DNA from: Streptomyces regalis
GTDB lineage: Bacteria > Actinomycetota > Actinomycetes > Streptomycetales > Streptomycetaceae
Assembly (NCBI RefSeq): GCF_001509475.1
Contig: NZ_LLZG01000399.1
Span: forward strand, 89,777 to 153,776
Direction: 5' to 3'
DNA: 64,000 bases
Shown here in pieces: positions 56,872 to 64,000 of the stretch. Position 1 is the stretch's first letter. Each line of letters opens with the position of its first letter. The notes beneath the pieces were generated by a model, which was not told the origin of the DNA, ran no database searches, and was given only the letters and a program-made list of their open reading frames with translations. The position numbers and the translations under genes are program-made.

Positions 56872-57207
56872 GTGGCAAGTGGCAACGCGATCCGAGGAAG
56901 CCGGGTCGGGGCGGGGCCGATGGGCGAGGCCGAGCGGGGCGAGTCCGCGCCCCGGCTGCGCATCTCCTTCTGGTGCTCCAACGGGCATGAGACGCAGCCC
57001 AGCTTCGCCAGCGACGCGCAGGTTCCCGACACCTGGGACTGCCCGCGCTGCGGCTTTCCCGCCGGACAGGACCGGGACAACCCGCCGGACCCGCCGCGCA
57101 CCGAGCCCTACAAGACGCACCTCGCGTATGTACGGGAACGGCGCAGCGACGCGGACGGCGAGGCGATCCTCGCCGAGGCGCTCGCCAAACTGCGGGGCGA
57201 GATCTAG
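56872..57207 (+). CDS. RbpA-family RNA polymerase-binding protein (paralogue)
   Basis: A 111-residue protein like the actinobacterial RNA polymerase-binding factor RbpA. The zinc-binding core has ISFWCSNGHE and WDCPRCGFPA; the C-terminal helix YKTHLAYVRERRSDADG and LAEALAKLR matches the sigma-interaction region. It is a divergent paralogue rather than the canonical RbpA, whose core differs in sequence and which normally lies elsewhere. GTG start with a GGGAG site upstream. The 200-base leader may hold a promoter; none was assigned. Confidence 0.75.
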   Translation: MASGNAIRGSRVGAGPMGEAERGESAPRLRISFWCSNGHETQPSFASDAQVPDTWDCPRCGFPAGQDRDNPPDPPRTEPYKTHLAYVRERRSDADGEAILAEALAKLRGEI

Positions 57208-57354
57208 AAGTTGAGGACCGGCCGGGTACCGAGAGGTGCCTGGCCGGACCTGTTTGGCGCGCGGGCGCCGCGCCGCTCGCGGACCGATTGTCAGTGCTGC
57301 CCTCTACGGTTTGTTCATCGATCTTTGTGCATCGGCGGACCGCGAGGGGGAGTT

Positions 57355-58623
57355 GTGGCGACGGCTGAGACGGTGGGCAGGCGTGCGCCCGCGTGGCGCG
57401 GGGGATTCGGGCGGTTATGGACCGCCGCCGTGGTCTCGCGGTTCGGAGACGCGCTGCGGACGACCGCGCTGCCGCTGCTCGCCGTGCAGCTCACGAGCGA
57501 TCCCCTGGTCATCGCCTCGGTCACCGCCTGTGGCTATGTCCCCTGGCTGCTCTTCGGCCTGCTCGGCGGAGCCGTGGCGGACCGAGTGGACCAGCGGCGC
57601 GCGATGTGGGCGGTCGACCTCGTACGAGGACTGCTCGTCGCCTCCTTCGCGCTCGCCGTCGGACTCGGGCACGCGTCGATCCCCCTGGTGCTCGCGCTCG
57701 CCTTCGCGCTGACGACGCTCCAGACACTGTTCGACAACGCGGCCACGGCTCTGCTGCCGTCCCTGGTGCACCGCGAGGCCCTGGGCAGTGCCAATGCCCG
57801 GCTGATGACAGGACAGCAGCTCGCGGGCGGTCTGCTGGCGGGCCCGTTCGTGCCGTTGCTGCTGATGGTCGGGGCCGCCATGCCGTTCGTGGCGGATGCG
57901 AGCACCTATCTGCTGGCCGCCGCCCTGGTGGCGTCCCTGCGAGTCCGGCCACCCGAGTGGGAGCCGCGCCCGGCCGGCAGCACGCTCCGGGCGGAGATCG
58001 GTGAGGGGCTGCGCGCGCTGTGGCGCGACCGTGCGCTGCGGGCGGTCTGTGTGGCGACGCTGCTGTGCAACATCGGCATGGGCGCCCTGATCGCCACCCT
58101 GGTGCTGCATGTGACGCGGTGGCTGCACGCCGGCGACGCGGAGTACGCGGCCGTCATGACGGCGTACTCGGCCGGCAGCCTGGCCGGCGGCTTCGTCGCC
58201 CAGCGGATCGCACGCCGCGTCGGACGGGTGCGGGCGCTGCTCTTCGGCGGCGCGGTCCAGGTCGCGGCCCTCCTGGTCATGGGCACGGTGCGGCACCTCA
58301 GCGCGCTGCTGGGCGCCATGCTGCTGCTCGGCCTCATGAACATGGTGTGGAACGTCAACCAGGTCACGCTGATGCAGCAGCGCAGCCCCGAGGCCATGGT
58401 CGGCCGCATCGCCGCCGCCTTCCGCACCGCCTCCACCTCGGGTGCCCCGCTCGGCGCCGTGCTCGGCGGAGCGGTCGCCCACGCCTACGGGCTGAACGGG
58501 CCGGCGCTGCTGGCGGCGCTGCTGTTCGCCCTGGCCGTCACCTCGTTGATACCGGCAAGCAAGACGGACGTACCTGTTGTTGCGCCGGACGACGACGCCA
58601 CGACGGCTCACGTCCCGCGCTGA
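57355..58623 (+). CDS. Major facilitator transporter, MFS_3-like
   Basis: A 422-residue membrane protein with about 11-12 predicted helices and the MFS loop [14 protein letters not shown]. The pattern [13 protein letters not shown] and [24 protein letters not shown] is typical of the MFS_3 (enterobactin-exporter) group, to which macrolide and siderophore exporters belong. The substrate is unknown. GTG 57355 follows a strong GAGGGGGAG; the frame extends upstream without a start. Confidence 0.82.
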   Translation: MATAETVGRRAPAWRGGFGRLWTAAVVSRFGDALRTTALPLLAVQLTSDPLVIASVTACGYVPWLLFGLLGGAVADRVDQRRAMWAVDLVRGLLVASFALAVGLGHASIPLVLALAFALTTLQTLFDNAATALLPSLVHREALGSANARLMTGQQLAGGLLAGPFVPLLLMVGAAMPFVADASTYLLAAALVASLRVRPPEWEPRPAGSTLRAEIGEGLRALWRDRALRAVCVATLLCNIGMGALIATLVLHVTRWLHAGDAEYAAVMTAYSAGSLAGGFVAQRIARRVGRVRALLFGGAVQVAALLVMGTVRHLSALLGAMLLLGLMNMVWNVNQVTLMQQRSPEAMVGRIAAAFRTASTSGAPLGAVLGGAVAHAYGLNGPALLAALLFALAVTSLIPASKTDVPVVAPDDDATTAHVPR

Positions 58624-58675
58624 TCAATTAGGTTGGAACAGCTGGGACAGGCACGAAAGAAGGCTGAAGTCGGAC

Positions 58676-60331
58676 ATGAACGCAGACGGCCGTACCAGGC
58701 TCAACCAGACGCCCGAGTGGACCGCGCTGGCCAAGCACCGCGAGGAGCTCGGCGAGGTGCAGCTGCGGGAGCTGTTCGCCACCGATCCGGGACGCGGTGC
58801 GGGGTACACGTTGCAGGTCGGTGACCTGCACATCGACTACTCCAAGCACCTCGTCACCGACCAGACTCTGCGTCTGCTGCGCGAGCTGGCCGTCGCGACC
58901 GACGTGTTCGGGCTGCGGGACGCCATGTTCCGCGGCGAGAAGATCAACACGACCGAGGACCGCGCCGTCCTGCACACCGCGCTGCGCGCGCCGCGTGACG
59001 CGGTGATCGAGGTCGACGGGGAGAACGTCGTCCCGGGCGTGCACACCGTCCTGGACCAGATGGCCGACTTCGCCGAGCGGGTCCGCTCCGGCGCCTGGAC
59101 CGGGCACACCGGCAAGCGCATCAAGAACGTCGTCAACATCGGCATCGGCGGCTCCGACCTCGGCCCGGCGATGGCCTACGAGGTGCTGCGCAGCTACACC
59201 GACCGCGGCCTCACGGTCCGCTTCGTGTCGAACGTCGACGGCGCCGACCTGCACGAGGCGACCCGCGACCTGGACGCGGCCGAGACGCTGTTCATCATCG
59301 CCTCGAAGACCTTCACCACCATCGAGACGATCACCAATGCCACCTCGGCCCGCAACTGGCTGCTGGGTGAGCTGAAGGCGGGGCAGGAGGCCGTCGCCAA
59401 GCACTTCGTGGCGCTGTCGACGAATGCCGAGAAGGTCGCCGACTTCGGCATCGACACGGCCAACATGTTCGAGTTCTGGGACTGGGTCGGCGGGCGCTAC
59501 TCGTACGACTCGGCCATCGGGCTCTCCCTCATGGTCGCCATCGGGCCGGACCGCTTCCGCGAGATGCTCGACGGATTCCGGATCGTCGACGAGCACTTCC
59601 GCACCGCGCCCGCCGAGTCCAACGTGCCGTTGCTGCTCGGCCTGTTGGGTATCTGGTACGGCAACTTCCACGACGCCCAGTCGCACGCCGTGCTGCCGTA
59701 CAGCCACTACCTGTCGAAGTTCACGGCGTATCTGCAGCAGCTCGACATGGAGTCCAACGGCAAGTACGTCGGCCGGGACGGGCAGGAGGTCGACTGGCAG
59801 ACCGGGCCGGTCGTGTGGGGCACGCCGGGCACCAACGGGCAGCACGCGTACTACCAGCTGATCCACCAGGGCACCAAGCTGATCCCGGCGGACTTCATCG
59901 GATTCGCCGAGCCGGTCGCCGAGATGAGCGACGAACTCAAGGCGCAGCACGACCTGTTGATGGCGAACTTCTTCGCGCAGACGCAGGCGCTGGCGTTCGG
60001 CAAGACGCCGGACGAGGTGCGTGGCGAGGGGGTACCGGACGAGCTGGTGACCCACAAGACGTTCAAGGGCAACCACCCGACGACCACGATCCTCGCGCGT
60101 GAGCTGACCCCGTCCGCGCTCGGCCAGCTGATCGCGCTGTACGAGCACAAGGTGTTCGTGCAGGGCGCGGTGTGGAACATCGACTCCTTCGACCAGTGGG
60201 GCGTCGAGCTCGGCAAGGTCCTCGCCAAGCGGGTCGAGCCCGCGCTCACCGAGGGCGCGGACGTGCCGGGGCTGGACGCGTCGACGAAGGCGCTCGTCGC
60301 CAAGTACCGGGAGCTGCGCGGCCGGCAGTGA
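58676..60331 (+). CDS. pgi: Glucose-6-phosphate isomerase
   Basis: A 551-residue enzyme interconverting glucose 6-phosphate and fructose 6-phosphate. Signatures [30 protein letters not shown] (phosphate loop) and [17 protein letters not shown] are present; catalytic His in [16 protein letters not shown] and Lys in [10 protein letters not shown] are also visible. It is the long (550-residue) form typical of bacteria. ATG 58676 is the first Met after the weak AAGAAGGCTGAAG leader. Confidence 0.96.
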   Translation: MNADGRTRLNQTPEWTALAKHREELGEVQLRELFATDPGRGAGYTLQVGDLHIDYSKHLVTDQTLRLLRELAVATDVFGLRDAMFRGEKINTTEDRAVLHTALRAPRDAVIEVDGENVVPGVHTVLDQMADFAERVRSGAWTGHTGKRIKNVVNIGIGGSDLGPAMAYEVLRSYTDRGLTVRFVSNVDGADLHEATRDLDAAETLFIIASKTFTTIETITNATSARNWLLGELKAGQEAVAKHFVALSTNAEKVADFGIDTANMFEFWDWVGGRYSYDSAIGLSLMVAIGPDRFREMLDGFRIVDEHFRTAPAESNVPLLLGLLGIWYGNFHDAQSHAVLPYSHYLSKFTAYLQQLDMESNGKYVGRDGQEVDWQTGPVVWGTPGTNGQHAYYQLIHQGTKLIPADFIGFAEPVAEMSDELKAQHDLLMANFFAQTQALAFGKTPDEVRGEGVPDELVTHKTFKGNHPTTTILARELTPSALGQLIALYEHKVFVQGAVWNIDSFDQWGVELGKVLAKRVEPALTEGADVPGLDASTKALVAKYRELRGRQ

Positions 60332-60340
60332 TCACGAATG

Positions 60341-60374
60341 GGGAAAGCGGGCGGCGCGCGGTCGTCCGCTTCCC
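60341..60374. terminator. Terminator after pgi
   Basis: GGGAAAGCGG faces CCGCTTCCC with one bulged A, around a GC-rich loop. It starts 9 bases after the pgi stop codon. Confidence 0.55.
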
Positions 60375-60422
60375 GTAGACTCCCTCGGCGATCATGGTCA
60401 CGATCACTCGGGGGAGTGCAAG

Positions 60423-61361
60423 TTGACGAATCCATACGGGAGTTGGACCGGCGGCACGCTGACCGCCCGTTCGTTTCTGAAGCCCCATCATGTGGCGCGG
60501 GCGGTGTTCCATCCGACCTGGATCCCGGACTCACTGGATCCGTCGGTGGACGCGCTCAAGAAGGCGCGGGTCATCGCGGGGGCGGTCGCGGCGTTCGGGG
60601 TCTACACCTTCGTCGAGGGCGGGTTCGCCTTCGACGAGATGCTGGACAACGCGGCGACCGCGTGTGTCGTCCTACTGTTCATCACGCCGCTCACGGTCGG
60701 CGTGATGCTCCACCTCTGGCGGCGTTCCGGCGCCGGTACGGTGGGGCAGCTGCGGGAGCCGCTCGTCCGGTCGCTGAAGTTGCTGCTGCTGTTCATCGGC
60801 TCGGCCCTCGGGACGGTGACGATCTTCCAGTTGGGCGGATCCCTCGGACCCCTCGGAAGCCTGTTGCTCAGCCTCGTCGGGCTCTGGATGGGCTTCTTCG
60901 TGATCGCCGGCGCCTACCGGATCTCGGGGAACTTCTTCGGTACCGCTGCCGTGCACCGCTGTCTGCCGCCGCTGCTCGCCACGGTGACGACCTGGCTCAT
61001 GGCCATCCCCGATCTCGTCACGGGCGACCTGCACGGCCTCGGCCTCGCGATGGGCGTCGTCTTCATCCTGGGCGCCCCTGTGACGGTCACGGGCATCGCT
61101 CTGCTGGAGATGGGCCGACTCAGGAACCGGTACGGCATCCGGCTGGCGGCCCACCCGGCCACCCTGCCGACCTTCACTGCGCCGCCACCACCGTCGTACC
61201 CGCCCAACGGTTACGCACCGTCGCAGGGCAACCCGTACGCACCGGGCCCCAGGAACCCGTACGCCCCGCAGCAGCCGTACAACCCGCGACCCCCTTACGG
61301 CCCGCAACCGCCCTACAACCCGCAACCGCCGTACAACCCGCAGACGCCGTACAACCCGTAA
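60423..61361 (+). CDS. Multi-pass membrane protein with Pro/Tyr-rich C-terminal repeats
   Basis: A 312-residue protein with about five predicted membrane helices (residues about 40-240) resembling the YIP1 membrane-protein fold. The C-terminal 70 residues are cytoplasmic or external and consist of near-repeats PYNPQPPYNPQ, also at DNA level (61240-61360). The function is unknown. It starts with TTG at 60423, with GGGGGAG 6 bases upstream; the nearby GTG at 60416 is out of frame, and no in-frame ATG or GTG precedes the first helix. Confidence 0.7.
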   Translation: MTNPYGSWTGGTLTARSFLKPHHVARAVFHPTWIPDSLDPSVDALKKARVIAGAVAAFGVYTFVEGGFAFDEMLDNAATACVVLLFITPLTVGVMLHLWRRSGAGTVGQLREPLVRSLKLLLLFIGSALGTVTIFQLGGSLGPLGSLLLSLVGLWMGFFVIAGAYRISGNFFGTAAVHRCLPPLLATVTTWLMAIPDLVTGDLHGLGLAMGVVFILGAPVTVTGIALLEMGRLRNRYGIRLAAHPATLPTFTAPPPPSYPPNGYAPSQGNPYAPGPRNPYAPQQPYNPRPPYGPQPPYNPQPPYNPQTPYNP

Positions 61362-61387
61362 CGGCCACACGGTGCCGGCCCCGTCGG

Positions 61388-63673
61388 TCAGGCGACCGCG
61401 CTCAGTGTGTCCGCGAGTCGGCGGTGGGCCGCGCGGGAGGCCGGGACGGCGGCGAGGGCGGCCGCCCCGGTGACCGCCGCCACGCCGAGCAGCAGCAGGA
61501 GAGCGGCGGAGGGGCCCTGGGCGATTCCGGCGCCGATGCCGCTCGATCTGCCCTGGGCGTCGATCAGCCACTGCGCGAGGGGTGTGCCCAGGGCCGTGCC
61601 GATGACGACCGCGGCCAGGGCGGTGCAGGCGGTGGACGTGACGGTGATCGTGGTGATCTGCCGGGGGGACAGGCCGATGGCCTTGAGGGCCAGCAGGTCG
61701 CGCTCGCTCTCGCGGACGGTGCCGCCGATCGCTGTCAGCAGTTCGATGAGCCCGATGAGGGCCAGGACGGCGATCAGGCCGACGACGACTCCGCGCAGGG
61801 GTGAGAGGCCGTCGGCGGGGTTCGGTACGGCGTGTACGTCCAGGCGTCCGTGTCCGGCGGTGGCGAGTCGGTCGGCGACCTCGTACGGCTCCGCGCCCGG
61901 TCGGAGCCGCAGCTCGTAGAGGGTGGGGCCGAGGCCCGGGTCGTTCTCGTGGAGGGTGTCGAGGGAGGTGGAGATGACCCGGCCGGCGTTCTCGGGTTCG
62001 ATGCTGCGGCCCACGATGTGCAGGATCTGCGGCTGGTCGCCGACGGTCATCCGGACCCAGTCGCCGACCTTCACGTCCAGCAGGTCGAGCAGCCCCTGCC
62101 CGGCCACCGCCTCGTCGCGGCCCCGCGCGGGGCGGCCCTCGGCCAGGGCGTACGGGTAGGGGTCCTGGCGCGTGCCGAGGCCGCGCAGGGCGATCGTGGC
62201 CGTCTGGCCCGGGACCAGGGCGGCCACCTCGACGCCCGGGTAGGCGGCGGCGACCTGTGGGTCGCCTTCCAGCAGCGTGCGGGCGTCCCGGTCGGGCAGG
62301 GCGGAGTCGGCGTGGACGGTGAGGGCGGTCGGCAGGCCGATCCGGTCGGGTCTGCTGTCGAAGCGGTCGATGGTGGTCCACGCGCTCATCGCGACCACGA
62401 TCAGCAGCAGCGGCAGCGTGAGCCGGGCGACCGTGGCCAGGGACCGCAGTCGGCGCGTGAACGCCCGGTGCCAGCCCAGCACCAGCGCGGGCGGCAGCCG
62501 CAGCCCGAGCGCCTGCCGGGCCACGCCGGAAAGACGCCCGCCGAGCGGTGCCGCGGGCCGCGGCACCGGGACCGGGGGCACACGTCCCGCCCGCCACGCG
62601 GCGAGCCCCGTGGTCGCGCCGATGAACAGCACCGCGCCGACGGGCACCACGAACAGCGCCACGCTACGCCCGGGCAGCCCCTGCCACACGCCGACCGCGT
62701 CCCCGAGCCGCCCCGGGATATGGCTGCCCACGGCCTCGATGAGGGCTGCTGCGGTCACGGCACCCAGCAGGGCGTAGGCGAGGTGCTGGAGCAGGAAGAC
62801 GCGGACCACCTGACCCGGGGTGAAGCCGATCGCCTTCAGCACGGAGATGTCCCGCAGATGGCCGCGGATACGGGTGCCGATGGCCCCGTGCACGGCGAGT
62901 CCGGCGGCGACCAGGGCGCCCAGCCCGAACAGGCCCAGCACCTGCCCGAGCAGCCGGTTGTCGCCCTGCGCCTCGGCGCGCGCCTGCTTCCACGTGGAGA
63001 CCTCGCTGACCGCGCCGGCGCCCAGCGCGGTCACGGCGCGCTGGACGGCGTAGTCCGTGTCGTCGGGGTCCGTCAGGCGCAGCCCGATCACCTGGCCGCC
63101 CTGGTTGCGCACGGCGGCCGGCGGCGCCCAGACGAGCCCCGGCTGCTCGCCCGGCCGGTAGCGCGGCTCGGCGCTGTCGGCGATACCGAGGACGGTCAGG
63201 GTCCGGTCGGTGCCGGGCAGAGTGAGCGTGTCGCCGGGGGCGGCCAGGAGCGCGCGGGCCAGGCGGCTCTCCAGGACGACGCCGTCGGGGTTCGCGGGGT
63301 CCAGCCAGTGGCCGGAGGTGAGGAGCGGGCGGTCGACGGCGGGGCGGTCGGGCGTGCCGCGCAGCTCGACGGAGGCGCGGGTGCCGCGAGAGGCCAGCGT
63401 GGTGGAGGCGGTGGGGTAGGGGCCCGCTACGGACTCGACGACCTCGTCGAGCTCGACCAGCTTCCCGGTATCGGCCGAGGAACCGGTGTGCAGCCAGACG
63501 TGCGCGCCGTGCGCCTGGGTGAAGACGCGCTGCCACGGGTTGGTGGCGTAGCCGAACAGCGCCGTGGCCAGCAACAGCGAAACGACGATCCCGGCCGTGG
63601 CCAGCACGAGGAACAGCGCCTCGCCGCGATGCGTACGCAGATCGGAATGCGCCCAGCGCAGGGTGGCTCGCAC
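61388..63673 (-). CDS. FtsX-type ABC transporter permease
   Basis: A 761-residue permease. It has an N-terminal helix (about residues 20-42), a large extracytoplasmic region, and two FtsX domains with core helices around GLFGLGALVAAGLAVHGAIG and GVVVGLIAVLALIGLIELL, the architecture of MacB-like or LolC-like complexes acting on envelope or lipid substrates. GTG 63673 is preceded by GGAGAGG at 8 bases; a GTG at 63694 is also in frame. It follows the upstream partial gene after four bases, so the two probably form an operon; that gene may encode the cognate ATPase. Convergent with the preceding membrane protein. Confidence 0.82.
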   Translation of the reverse strand: MRATLRWAHSDLRTHRGEALFLVLATAGIVVSLLLATALFGYATNPWQRVFTQAHGAHVWLHTGSSADTGKLVELDEVVESVAGPYPTASTTLASRGTRASVELRGTPDRPAVDRPLLTSGHWLDPANPDGVVLESRLARALLAAPGDTLTLPGTDRTLTVLGIADSAEPRYRPGEQPGLVWAPPAAVRNQGGQVIGLRLTDPDDTDYAVQRAVTALGAGAVSEVSTWKQARAEAQGDNRLLGQVLGLFGLGALVAAGLAVHGAIGTRIRGHLRDISVLKAIGFTPGQVVRVFLLQHLAYALLGAVTAAALIEAVGSHIPGRLGDAVGVWQGLPGRSVALFVVPVGAVLFIGATTGLAAWRAGRVPPVPVPRPAAPLGGRLSGVARQALGLRLPPALVLGWHRAFTRRLRSLATVARLTLPLLLIVVAMSAWTTIDRFDSRPDRIGLPTALTVHADSALPDRDARTLLEGDPQVAAAYPGVEVAALVPGQTATIALRGLGTRQDPYPYALAEGRPARGRDEAVAGQGLLDLLDVKVGDWVRMTVGDQPQILHIVGRSIEPENAGRVISTSLDTLHENDPGLGPTLYELRLRPGAEPYEVADRLATAGHGRLDVHAVPNPADGLSPLRGVVVGLIAVLALIGLIELLTAIGGTVRESERDLLALKAIGLSPRQITTITVTSTACTALAAVVIGTALGTPLAQWLIDAQGRSSGIGAGIAQGPSAALLLLLGVAAVTGAAALAAVPASRAAHRRLADTLSAVA

Positions 63674-63677
63674 GACG

Positions 63678-64000
63678 TCAACCTCTCCGCTCACGCGGGG
63701 CAACAGGACGACGCGCCTCGCATACGGCTGCCCCGGGCCCCTGCGCCTCGGCCCGCCGCTGTCGCCGGGCTGCCGTGGCCATGAGCGCCTGCGCCTGGGC
63801 CGCAAGCCGAAGACCGATCGCCCTGCTCAAGCGCTCCCGCGCCCCGCGGTGCCGTCGCTCGGCCGGTGTGGACATGGGCGCTCGTGCCCTGGCCGGGCGC
63901 TGAGGACCGATTGCCGTGGGCAGTGGCTTCCGAGCCCCGGCTCGCCGCTGTCGCTCGGTCGGCGTGGACATGGGTGCCCGTGTCCCGGCCGGGCGCTGAA
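63678..64000 (-). CDS. Partial gene with tandem repeats at its 3' end (start outside)
   Basis: The minus-strand frame is open from the window edge to the TGA at 63678, about 107 codons. It consists of three near-repeats of 31-32 residues, each with APMSTPxER and AIG (for example ARAPMSTPAERRHRGARERL), becoming weaker towards the end. It is Arg/Ala-rich and probably disordered. Only four bases separate it from the FtsX permease gene, so it may be the tail of an ABC ATP-binding subunit, but no ATPase motif is inside the window. The identity is unknown. Confidence 0.45.
   Translation of the reverse strand, partial: QRPAGTRAPMSTPTERQRRAGARKPLPTAIGPQRPARARAPMSTPAERRHRGARERLSRAIGLRLAAQAQALMATAARRQRRAEAQGPGAAVCEARRPVAPRERRG
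63770..64000. repeat. Tandem repeat of about 93-96 bases
   Basis: Two units share GTGGACATGGG.GC.CGTG and GGCCGGGCGCTGA, starting at 63868 and 63964, spaced 96 bases. A third, more divergent copy is 93 bases away on the other side (ATGAGCGCCTGCGCC at about 63781). The repeats preserve one minus-strand reading frame, so they encode repeated protein segments. Confidence 0.55.

Overview
The window is very GC-rich and actinobacterial, and almost certainly comes from a Streptomyces chromosome. It carries whiA, an RbpA-family gene, a mycothiol-dependent enzyme, GTG/TTG starts, and the core order uvrA, uvrC-rapZ-yvcK-whiA, gap, pgk-tpiA-secG and pgi that I know from S. coelicolor. No rRNA, tRNA or CRISPR array was recognised.

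Bases 1 to about 26,400 are an anaerobiosis/dormancy island. Its genes match, one by one, families of the Mycobacterium tuberculosis DosR (DevR) regulon: two universal stress proteins, Rv1733c, Rv1738, Hsp20, the Acg nitroreductase, a CtpF-like P-type ATPase, Hrp1, a GH65 phosphorylase-like enzyme and a NarK transporter. With them is a respiratory operon, narG-narH-narJ-narI-fdsB-fdsA, in which every stop codon overlaps the next start. It encodes a complete membrane nitrate reductase and the two large subunits of an NAD-type formate dehydrogenase. The two-component regulators themselves are not in the window. A 19-base near-palindrome before the Rv1733c gene recurs (17 of 19 identical) between narG and narK and looks like a DosR/OsdR-type operator.

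Bases 26,400 to 35,160 are a junction of mobile and decayed DNA. Two related insertion sequences in opposite orientation (one intact, one with an amber codon in its transposase) flank a two-gene ATPase plus TOPRIM-like module that resembles two-component anti-phage systems. Next to them are a truncated RAMA-domain gene, a VapBC-like toxin-antitoxin pair with a probably leaderless promoter, and fragments of a ComM/YifB ATPase, an integrase and an IS110 transposase.

Bases 35,185 to 64,000 are mostly core chromosome: a metallo-beta-lactamase-fold hydrolase, a mycothiol-dependent enzyme, uvrA (with a Lys/Ala-rich tail), a LacI-regulator/sugar-kinase operon with a perfect 30-bp palindromic operator, uvrC-rapZ-yvcK-whiA, a large secreted zinc carboxypeptidase, the lower-glycolysis genes gap, pgk and tpiA, secG, an RbpA paralogue, an MFS transporter, pgi, a Pro/Tyr-tailed membrane protein and an FtsX-type ABC permease. 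A repeat-containing partial gene runs off the right end.
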